NCBI GenBank assembly: GCA_903834675.1
Contig: CAILKC010000349.1
Location: 1-7,806, forward strand
Reading direction: 5' to 3'
Length of the DNA stretch: 7,806 nucleotides
Source of the DNA: an uncultured Victivallales bacterium
GTDB taxonomy: Bacteria > Verrucomicrobiota > Lentisphaeria > Oligosphaerales > JAFGRS01
A program made the position numbers and the translations under genes. Positions 1 to 4,746 of the stretch are shown piece by piece (position 1 is the stretch's first letter; each line of letters starts with the position of its first letter). Below the pieces are notes generated by a model. That model was not told the origin of the DNA. It saw nothing but the letters and a program-made list of their open reading frames with translations, and did no database searches.

Positions 1-30
1 AAAAGCGTTTTCCGATACACGAATAACCTG

Positions 31-798
31 CTAACGGTTCCATACCCGCCACGCCTCCTGCTGCTCCCGCTTGGGCGCCTGCAGCGCGTAGGTCGGATTG
101 CCCTCGGCGATGGTCGGCGCATCCGCGAAAGGCGTCAGCGTGATCTTGGCGCTGCGGCCCGCCGGGAAGAGCCCGTCCAGCCAGTCTCGGTCCCCCACCG
201 CCAGGGCCTCTGACCACAGCGGCTGCCGGGGCCCCCGGCCCCGCGCTATCTCCTCCGCAAGGGTGGCACGGTACCATGCGACGAACGACGGGTCTCCCGG
301 CATCCCGAGGCACCATAGCAGACGCTCCCGGTTCACGATGCGGTAGCGCTGGCGCTCCCCGCAGATCTCGTGAAACGCCCCTCCCAGCCATTCCGAGGGA
401 TGGTCGCATACGCCGGCGCGGACCATGTTCATGTCGATATAGAACAGGCAGCGCGACAGATGCGGACCGCTCTGCACCAGCGTCGGGTGATACCGCCCCC
501 GCCAGAACGCCCCTTCGCCGTGCTTGCGACGGTTCCAGTCACCGGCGAAGCTCCCCTGCACGAAGTGCATTACGGCGGACACGTCGCCGACACGCTCCGC
601 CCACAGCAGCAGGTGTACGTGGTTCGCCGTCACCATGTAGCTGAGGACGTCCACGGGATGGCGATGTACTGCCTCGCGCAGGCGCTCCAGGTACGCCCGC
701 CGGTCCCGCTTGAATTTCAGCAGGAAACTGCGCCCGTGGCAGCGGTGCGTGATGTGGTACACACACGGCTGCAATGGGTCCCGCGAATTCCGTCCCAT
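31..798 (-). CDS. REP-associated tyrosine transposase-like protein (RAYT, Y1/HUH family)
   Basis: Members of this family are single-strand DNA endonucleases of the IS200/IS605-like HUH superfamily; RAYTs nick and process REP palindromes. Seen here, counting from the Met at 798: the HUH pair H60-V-H62 inside the motif NHVHLLL, followed by the family-typical stretch with FWRGRYHP near 98-104 and YIDMNMVRAG near 120-129, where Y120 is the likely catalytic tyrosine. The C-terminal ~100 residues are less conserved. I chose the start at 798 (255 aa) because GGAGG lies 5 bases upstream of it on the minus strand. A longer frame from 876 would add 26 residues, beginning with Ser-Ala-Val repeats encoded by a 9-bp minisatellite, and is less credible. 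It ends with TAG at 31-33. No terminal inverted repeats or passenger gene were seen, so it is a lone domesticated-type transposase rather than a recognisable IS. It is transcribed away from the micropeptide cassette. Confidence 0.88.
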   Translation of the reverse strand: MGRNSRDPLQPCVYHITHRCHGRSFLLKFKRDRRAYLERLREAVHRHPVDVLSYMVTANHVHLLLWAERVGDVSAVMHFVQGSFAGDWNRRKHGEGAFWRGRYHPTLVQSGPHLSRCLFYIDMNMVRAGVCDHPSEWLGGAFHEICGERQRYRIVNRERLLWCLGMPGDPSFVAWYRATLAEEIARGRGPRQPLWSEALAVGDRDWLDGLFPAGRSAKITLTPFADAPTIAEGNPTYALQAPKREQQEAWRVWNR

Positions 799-803
799 GC
801 CGA

Positions 804-808
804 CCTCC
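804..808 (-). promoter_or_regulatory. Ribosome binding site deciding the RAYT start
   Basis: The minus strand reads GGAGG, then a 5-base spacer (TCGGC), then ATG at 798. This strong Shine-Dalgarno match supports the inner start over the outer ATG at 876, whose upstream sequence shows no comparable site. Confidence 0.65.
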
Positions 809-841
809 CCTCTGGTTTCGCCGCCGGCCACACCCCGCGCC

Positions 842-877
842 GCCGACACCGCCGACACCGCCGACACCGCCGACACC
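842..877. repeat. 9-bp minisatellite, four perfect units
   Basis: Four head-to-tail copies of GCCGACACC occupy 842-850, 851-859, 860-868 and 869-877. They lie in the upstream region of the transposase. If the longer transposase frame were used, they would encode Ser-Ala-Val repeats. A multiple-of-three unit keeps any frame open as copy number changes, so long ORFs in this stretch on either strand are artefacts of the repeat. Confidence 0.9.
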
Positions 878-892
878 GCACGAAGTACTGAA

Positions 893-1033
893 ATACACTT
901 GGCGGACAGAAAGTCAATCTGTATGCATTAAGGACGATTTATGACAGGCAAGAAGCACTGCAAGCATTCCAGTAGTTGCAGCAACCGCTGTAATATACTA
1001 AATCGCAGCAATTTCTGTGGGAACGGCACCGGT
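893..1033 (+). repeat. 141-bp direct repeat, copy 1 (micropeptide cassette)
   Basis: This segment recurs at 1052-1192, offset 159 bases, with four differences (944 A/G, 979 C/T, 1009 C/T, 1012 T/C), all transitions. It contains a leader hairpin, a Shine-Dalgarno site and the start and core of a Cys-rich micropeptide. The 48 bases before the start codon are identical in both copies. Base composition is clearly more AT-rich than the flanking genes, which suggests separate origin or different constraint. Confidence 0.95.
906..922 (+). promoter_or_regulatory. Leader hairpin of copy 1
   Basis: ACAGA (906-910) and TCTGT (918-922) pair perfectly around a 7-base loop, just upstream of the Shine-Dalgarno AAGGA at 930-934. 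The identical hairpin occurs at 1065-1081 in copy 2. It could be an operator dyad or a 5'-UTR stem. The stem is only 5 bp, so chance is possible. Confidence 0.4.
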
Positions 1034-1039
1034 ACATAA
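941..1039 (+). CDS. Cys/Ser/Asn-rich 32-residue micropeptide, copy 1 (unrecognised)
   Basis: I do not recognise this family. The frame opens with ATG at 941 and closes with TAA at 1037-1039. AAGGA at 930-934 sits 6 bases upstream, a good ribosome binding site. The peptide begins MTGKKHC and has four cysteines at positions 7, 13, 17 and 26 (spacing C-x5-C-x3-C-x8-C), two histidines (6 and 9), a basic N-terminus and a Gly-Asn-Gly-Thr-Gly end. There is no hydrophobic segment or signal peptide. The Cys/His content could bind metal or form disulfides; no modifying enzyme is visible nearby to argue for a RiPP precursor. Support for coding is the second copy at 1100: of the four differences between copies, three are silent third-position changes and the fourth changes only residue 2 (Thr/Ala). 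Codons such as ATA, CTA, AAT and AGT differ from those favoured by the neighbouring genes. Alternatively the repeat is a non-coding structured element. Confidence 0.5.
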   Translation: MTGKKHCKHSSSCSNRCNILNRSNFCGNGTGT

Positions 1040-1053
1040 CGGCACCGGTACAT
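1022..1053. repeat. 16-bp tandem duplication at the cassette junction
   Basis: AACGGCACCGGTACAT occurs at 1022-1037 and immediately again at 1038-1053, bridging the end of cassette copy 1 and the start of copy 2. It contains the palindrome ACCGGT, which also occurs at the end of copy 2 (1187-1192). The first unit supplies the TA of the TAA stop of the copy 1 peptide's stop codon context (stop 1037-1039 spans the unit boundary). It probably marks the recombination or slippage event that created the duplication. Confidence 0.85.
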
Positions 1054-1192
1054 ACACTTGGCGGACAGAAAGTCAATCTGTATGCATTAAGGACGATTTA
1101 TGGCAGGCAAGAAGCACTGCAAGCATTCCAGTAGTTGTAGCAACCGCTGTAATATACTAAATCGCAGTAACTTCTGTGGGAACGGCACCGGT
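1052..1192 (+). repeat. 141-bp direct repeat, copy 2 (micropeptide cassette)
   Basis: Second copy of the segment at 893-1033, 137 of 141 bases identical. It preserves the leader hairpin (1065-1081), the Shine-Dalgarno AAGGA (1089-1093) and the peptide core. Identity stops sharply after the ACCGGT at 1187-1192, where a GC-rich, hairpin-rich sequence begins. Confidence 0.95.
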
Positions 1193-1339
1193 GCGCTCCT
1201 GTACGAGCGCCGCGGCGGCCACGCAGGGCCGCCCTCCAACGGGTCGGCGCGTTCCGCTCGGCCCGGAATAACCCACGTCGCGGTCGCGGCACGCGACTCA
1301 ACCGCAAGCGTGCCCGTTATCTTAGAACAGCCCTGTTAG
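1100..1339 (+). CDS. Micropeptide copy 2 with GC-rich C-terminal extension (79 aa, unrecognised)
   Basis: The first 31 residues repeat the copy 1 peptide with a single change, Ala for Thr at position 2; all four cysteines keep their spacing. Instead of stopping, the frame continues for 48 residues (starting ALLYERRGG, ending ILEQPC) to TAG at 1337-1339. The tail is encoded by GC-rich DNA containing several perfect hairpins (1193-1210, 1214-1233, 1283-1297), and its composition (Arg, Ala, Gly, Pro, Ser) is what translated structured DNA often looks like. Two readings are possible: a genuine 79-residue protein whose first copy was truncated to 32, or a 32-residue-type peptide that lost its stop and reads through non-coding sequence. 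I favour the second weakly. AAGGA at 1089-1093 is a good ribosome binding site. The minus-strand ORF over this area looks like a shadow. Confidence 0.42.
   Translation: MAGKKHCKHSSSCSNRCNILNRSNFCGNGTGALLYERRGGHAGPPSNGSARSARPGITHVAVAARDSTASVPVILEQPC
1193..1233. repeat. Two adjacent perfect hairpins
   Basis: GCGCTC (1193-1198) pairs with GAGCGC (1205-1210) around CTGTAC. After three bases, GGCGGCC (1214-1220) pairs with GGCCGCC (1227-1233) around ACGCAG. Both loops are 6 bases. A third stem, GTCGCG (1283-1288) with CGCGAC (1292-1297), follows. No T-tract follows any of them, so they are not canonical intrinsic terminators. Paired GC-rich palindromes are the form REP/BIME elements take, but no GTAG-type flanking tetranucleotide was seen. 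Confidence 0.5.
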
Positions 1340-1356
1340 CTATCAGGCTTAGCTAT
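1326..1356. repeat. Short dyad and direct repeat upstream of the ManA-like gene
   Basis: AACAG-CC-CTGTT (1326-1337) is a perfect 12-bp dyad. It overlaps the first of two direct copies of TTAGCTAT (1336-1343 and 1349-1356). These lie about 90-115 bases before the ManA-like start and could be an operator. They do not match either the CTGT-N8-ACAG or the GAAC-N4-GTTC form of LexA box. Functional status is unknown. Confidence 0.3.
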
Positions 1357-1432
1357 GATCCGGGGGATTTCGGCGCTATGGTGTGACATCGTGCGGAGAG
1401 CGACTGCCGCCGGAATGTAGGTGTGCCGATAC

Positions 1433-1436
1433 GGAG
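1433..1436 (+). promoter_or_regulatory. Ribosome binding site deciding the ManA-like start
   Basis: GGAG is followed by a 6-base spacer and ATG at 1443. It favours this start over the in-frame GTG at 1383, and the family's N-terminal YPLLLEPCF motif begins right after it. Confidence 0.6.
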
Positions 1437-1442
1437 TTCTTG

Positions 1443-2423
1443 ATGACGGAAACGACCTGCTATCCGCTCCTGCTGGAGCCGTGCTTTGAGCGTGGCGATG
1501 GGGGCGATGGCATGCTGCGTGAGTACCTGGCTGGAACCAGCCCGGAGCCGCCCGCCGGTACGAGTTGCTCCTGGGAAGTCGTGGACGCGCCGCCGCGCCG
1601 GAGCCTCGTGCGGAATGGCCCCGCGAGCGGGCGCACCCTCTCCGACCTTACCCTCGAATGGGGTTCGGACTTGGTCGGTAGACGGCACCGGCCGGGCCGG
1701 CCATTTCCAGTCTGCCTGCGCCTCTTGCAGAGCGGGCGTCAGGAACCCCTGACCGTCCACCCGGAACGTCCGGGTCTGACCGGCGCCGGCAGCAATACGA
1801 AGTTCTGGTATTGCCTCAATGCGGCCCCGGAGGCGATCATCATCAGCGGGATCAACCCGGCCGCCACCCGCCTGGGCTTTCTCGCCCAGCTCAACACTCG
1901 GCAGTTGCGCCAGAGCCTGCAAGTCTATCATGCCGAGCGCTACGATGCCTTCCTGGCGCCGGTGGGACGCGTTCACGCCCTGGGGCCTGGAAACCTGCTG
2001 ATCGAGGTCCAGGAACACCCGGTCGAGGGTCTATCGGTGAGCGGCTGGGGTCCTGAGGATGCCGTGCACAGCGCCGCTGCCCAGACCGCCCTGGAACACG
2101 TGCTCTTCAGCGACCGGCTGGTGCGCCGCATCACCCGCGACGCCGGGCCTATCCGGCAGACGCGGAAGGTGCCCTTGTTGCCGCAGTGTCCGTCCTTCCA
2201 CATCGATGAGGTCCGGCTCTGCGACCGCATCGCCGGCCGCACGGCGGGGACCAGTTTCCACCTTTTCTACGTGATCGAGGGGCGGGTGCGGCTGCTCTGC
2301 CGCGCGGAGCAGCACGACATCCCCAGCGGTCGCACGGTGCTTCTGCCAGCCTGCATCGGCGACTACTGCATCGAGACCCTCACGCCCCAGGCCCGGCTGC
2401 TCAAGGTGGCCCTGCCCGAGTGA
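1443..2423 (+). CDS. Class I mannose-6-phosphate isomerase-like protein, probably a degenerate active site
   Basis: True members are zinc enzymes that interconvert mannose 6-phosphate and fructose 6-phosphate. The 326-residue product matches the short bacterial class in order and length: YPLLLEPCF (7-15), SWEVVDAPPRRSLVRNGP (43-60), TLSDLTLEWG (65-74), FPVCLRLLQ (88-96), LTVHPE (103-108), NTKFWYCL (118-125), VGRVHALGPGNLLIEVQE (174-191), and a C-terminal cupin half with VIEG (277-280) and LLPACIGDY (320s minus ~20, i.e. about 300-308). Compared with family consensus as I know it (e.g. Bacillus ManA), the zinc-ligand His pair is kept (H106, H178), but the Gln of the QVHP motif is Thr (T104), the Glu of KTE-WY is Lys (K120), the IWGG segment is replaced by GDGGDG, and the SDTTYR-YDW segment near 196-203 is not conserved. 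It may therefore be a regulatory or binding paralogue. The GTG at 1383 is an alternative, less supported start. No nucleotide-sugar genes are adjacent. Confidence 0.75.
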   Translation: MTETTCYPLLLEPCFERGDGGDGMLREYLAGTSPEPPAGTSCSWEVVDAPPRRSLVRNGPASGRTLSDLTLEWGSDLVGRRHRPGRPFPVCLRLLQSGRQEPLTVHPERPGLTGAGSNTKFWYCLNAAPEAIIISGINPAATRLGFLAQLNTRQLRQSLQVYHAERYDAFLAPVGRVHALGPGNLLIEVQEHPVEGLSVSGWGPEDAVHSAAAQTALEHVLFSDRLVRRITRDAGPIRQTRKVPLLPQCPSFHIDEVRLCDRIAGRTAGTSFHLFYVIEGRVRLLCRAEQHDIPSGRTVLLPACIGDYCIETLTPQARLLKVALPE

Positions 2424-2424
2424 G

Positions 2425-2442
2425 GCCGCGCCGAGACGCGGC
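2425..2442 (+). terminator. GC hairpin just after the ManA-like stop codon (possible terminator)
   Basis: GCCGCG (2425-2430) pairs with CGCGGC (2437-2442) around a 6-base loop, starting two bases after the stop codon. There is no T-tract, so an intrinsic terminator is not shown. It could act as a weak or Rho-associated terminator, or protect the 3' end of the transcript. Confidence 0.35.
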
Positions 2443-2447
2443 GGCTC

Positions 2448-2482
2448 AACCCTGAACCCCGAACCCTGAACCCCGAACTCCG
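2448..2482. repeat. Heptamer repeat (AACCCYG) with minus-strand G-quadruplex pattern
   Basis: Five 7-bp units lie head to tail: AACCCTG, AACCCCG, AACCCTG, AACCCCG and the diverged AACTCCG. C-runs at 2450-2452, 2457-2460, 2464-2466 and 2471-2474 are separated by 4, 3 and 4 bases, so the minus strand fits the G3+N1-7 quadruplex rule. The last unit ends on the first base of an alternative GTG start for rarA. The heptamer resembles slipped-strand intergenic repeats found in several environmental phyla. Confidence 0.9.
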
Positions 2483-2493
2483 TGTCCCGGGAC

Positions 2494-4731
2494 ATGAACC
2501 TCTTTGATCACGCCAGCGCCGAGCGTCTGAAGAAGGAGCAGCCCCTGGCCGCTCGCATGCGTCCCCGTACCCTCGATGAGTATGTGGGCCAGGAGCACAT
2601 GCTGGCTCCTGGGCGCCTGCTGCGGCGCGCCATCCAGGCGGACCGGGTCTCATCACTGATCTTCTATGGCCCGCCCGGCACCGGCAAGACCACCCTCGCC
2701 AGCGTCATCGCCAACACCACGCGGGGCTGCTTTGAGCAACTCAACGCCGTGCTGGCGGGAGTCGCCGACCTACGCCGCGTCACCGAGGAGGCCCAGAGGC
2801 GCTACAGCGAGGATGGCCGCCGCACCATCCTCTTCGTTGACGAAGTACACCGCTGGAACAAGGCCCAGCAGGATGCCCTGCTGCCCTGGGTCGAAAACGG
2901 CACCGTCATCCTCGTCGGCGCCACCACGGAGAACCCCTACTTCACGGTCAACAAGGCCCTGGTCAGCCGCAGCCGCATATTTCAGCTCAAACCGCTGGAT
3001 GACACTCACCTGCGCCGCATCATTCAGCAGGCCATCGCGGACCCTGAGCGCGGCTATGGTGGGCTCCAGGTCGACCTCTGTCCCGCCGCCATCGACCACC
3101 TGGTCAACGTGGCCAACGGCGACGCCCGCGCCGTGCTGAACGCCCTCGAACTCGCGGTGGAAACAACCCCGCCGGCGGCCGACGCGGTGGTGCGCATCGA
3201 CCTGGCCGTCGCCGAGGAATCCATCCAGCGCCGGGCCGTGCTCTACGACAAGGAGGGTGACTACCACTTCGATACCATCAGCGCGTTCATCAAGTCGCTG
3301 CGCGGCTCCGACCCCGACGCCGCCCTCTACTGGCTGGCCCGCATGGTCTACGCCGGTGAGGACCCGCGTTTTCTCTTCCGCCGCATGTTGATCTTCTGCG
3401 GCGAAGACATCGGGCTGGCCGACCCCGCCGCCATGACCATCTGCAGCGCCGCGGCCGAAGCCTTCGACCGGGTGGGCCTGCCGGAAGGCAACTACCACCT
3501 GGGCTTTGCGGCCCTCTACCTCGCCACCGCGCCGAAGTCGAACTCCGTGATGGGCTTCTTCGACGCGTTGGCGGCGATCGAGAAGGAGCGCGAGTCCGAC
3601 GTTCCCAACCACTTGCGCGACGCCAGCCGGGACAAGGAAGGCTTCGGACACGGCGTCGGCTACCTGTACCCGCATGCTTACCGTGACCACTGGGTCGCCC
3701 AGCAGTACCTGCCCGACAGCCTCCAGGGCAAGGTCTTCTACCAGCCGGGCACGGTCGGACACGAACAGGCCATCGCCAGCCAGGTCCAGCGCCGACGGGA
3801 AGCGCAGCTCGCCGCCGCGGTCGAGGGCAACGCGGCTGGCGCCCCTCCTGAAATCCTGACTTTCTCGCCCCAGGACCAGGCCCTTGAGCGCTGGCTCGCC
3901 CGGACGCTCAGCGGGGTGGGCCAACACCTCGAACGCCTGCGCGACGCCGTCTTCGCCCAGGCCGCCTGCCAGCGCCACTGGCGCGTGCTCGACCTCAGTG
4001 CCGATACCGGGCTCTTCACCTGGGAAGCCTTGCGCTGTGCCGGCGAGGGCGGCGTCTGGTCCCTGGCCACAGACCCACGCACCGCGGCGGCCCTCAACGA
4101 GCAGGCGAGCTCCGCTCTGCCCGATCTGCGCCGACCCAACGTCATCACCGGCACTCTGCAGGAGCTGCCCCAGCTCCTGCCGCGGCTGCCGGGAGAAGAG
4201 CTGCGCTTTGAGCTCATCATCGGCCGCAATGTCCTGCTGCGCCTGCCTGACCGGTCGGCGGCCATCGCCGGCATCGCCGCCCTCCTGGCCCCGGGCGGAC
4301 GGCTGGTGCTGGCGGAGAGCATCCCACGGCAGACGCAGCGCCTGTACGCTCTGCTCGGAGAGACGGCCCTCCCGCCTGACCTGGCTGCGCGCCTTGCCGC
4401 GGCCGAGGAAGCTCTCTACGCCAATCCTGACGACGCCATGGTGAACTGGGACGTCGCCGACCTGGCTGCCTGGCTCCAAGCCCAGGGCCTGATCGTCCGT
4501 GCCACCCAGGAACAGGAGGCGACCCTGCGTGTGGCCGTCACTCCCGCCCTGCTCAACCGCTGGTTCGCCGAGCCGCCGCCCGGGGCCAGGCCCAGCTACG
4601 CGCAGCATCTGCTCCGCCGCCTCTCGCCGGACGAGGTGCGGCTGGTGTCCGAGGCCTTTAAGACCCAGCTCACTGGCAAGCCGGCGCCGTGGCGTTCCCG
4701 GTCCGTGGTGATAGCCGCGGACCGCCCGTGA
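2494..4731 (+). CDS. rarA: RarA (MgsA-type) AAA+ ATPase fused to a methyltransferase-like domain
   Basis: RarA is a clamp-loader-related AAA+ ATPase that acts with SSB at stalled forks and ssDNA gaps. The 745-residue protein is far longer than the usual ~430-450. Residues 1-425 are RarA: MNLFDHA start, Walker [10 protein letters not shown] (59-67), Walker B with D116-E117, sensor 1 at N147 in GATTENP, arginine-finger region SRSR (158-161), and the C-terminal WVAQQYLP (400-407) typical of the family. After a linker, about 455-630 has a Rossmann methyltransferase layout: motif [10 protein letters not shown] (498-506), IIGRN (575-579), and [10 protein letters not shown] (597-606), then a helical tail with NWDVADL. 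Motif I lacks the GxGxG glycine pattern, so SAM binding is doubtful. The same fusion is known as the 'RarA/unknown domain fusion' family in cyanobacteria and others. I chose ATG 2494 because the family begins M-x-LFDHA; GTG 2482 would add four residues. uvrA follows 15 bases downstream. Confidence 0.93.
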   Translation: MNLFDHASAERLKKEQPLAARMRPRTLDEYVGQEHMLAPGRLLRRAIQADRVSSLIFYGPPGTGKTTLASVIANTTRGCFEQLNAVLAGVADLRRVTEEAQRRYSEDGRRTILFVDEVHRWNKAQQDALLPWVENGTVILVGATTENPYFTVNKALVSRSRIFQLKPLDDTHLRRIIQQAIADPERGYGGLQVDLCPAAIDHLVNVANGDARAVLNALELAVETTPPAADAVVRIDLAVAEESIQRRAVLYDKEGDYHFDTISAFIKSLRGSDPDAALYWLARMVYAGEDPRFLFRRMLIFCGEDIGLADPAAMTICSAAAEAFDRVGLPEGNYHLGFAALYLATAPKSNSVMGFFDALAAIEKERESDVPNHLRDASRDKEGFGHGVGYLYPHAYRDHWVAQQYLPDSLQGKVFYQPGTVGHEQAIASQVQRRREAQLAAAVEGNAAGAPPEILTFSPQDQALERWLARTLSGVGQHLERLRDAVFAQAACQRHWRVLDLSADTGLFTWEALRCAGEGGVWSLATDPRTAAALNEQASSALPDLRRPNVITGTLQELPQLLPRLPGEELRFELIIGRNVLLRLPDRSAAIAGIAALLAPGGRLVLAESIPRQTQRLYALLGETALPPDLAARLAAAEEALYANPDDAMVNWDVADLAAWLQAQGLIVRATQEQEATLRVAVTPALLNRWFAEPPPGARPSYAQHLLRRLSPDEVRLVSEAFKTQLTGKPAPWRSRSVVIAADRP

Positions 4732-4735
4732 GTGC

Positions 4736-4741
4736 GAGGAG
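4736..4741 (+). promoter_or_regulatory. Ribosome binding site of uvrA
   Basis: GAGGAG with a 5-base spacer before ATG 4747 decides the start against the in-frame GTG at 4732, which directly abuts the rarA stop codon and would place this site inside the coding region. Confidence 0.7.
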
Positions 4742-4746
4742 ACGCC

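Noticed and set aside
1..13. AAAAGCGTTTT as a transcription terminator for the transposase gene
   Set aside because: Only a 4-bp A/T stem with a 3-base loop, and the window begins here, so the context is missing.
31..876. Complete insertion sequence around the transposase
   Set aside because: No terminal inverted repeats, target duplication or subterminal hairpins flanking the gene could be identified, and the left side is cut by the window.
370..891. Plus-strand frame of 173 codons opposite the transposase
   Set aside because: Antisense of the HUH transposase; its end is built from the 9-bp minisatellite giving Arg-His repeats.
899..927. Candidate promoter TTGGCG, 17-base spacer, TATGCA in the cassette leader
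   Set aside because: The spacing is ideal but the -10 match is poor, and the predicted start near 934 would remove the Shine-Dalgarno at 930-934 from the transcript.
1326..1337. AACAG-CC-CTGTT as a LexA box
   Set aside because: The arms are in the wrong orientation and spacing for CTGT-N8-ACAG, and it does not fit the GAAC-N4-GTTC type.
1353..2018. Minus-strand frame of 221 codons opposite the ManA-like gene
   Set aside because: No recognisable family, and the plus strand carries clear ManA motifs in order with a ribosome binding site.
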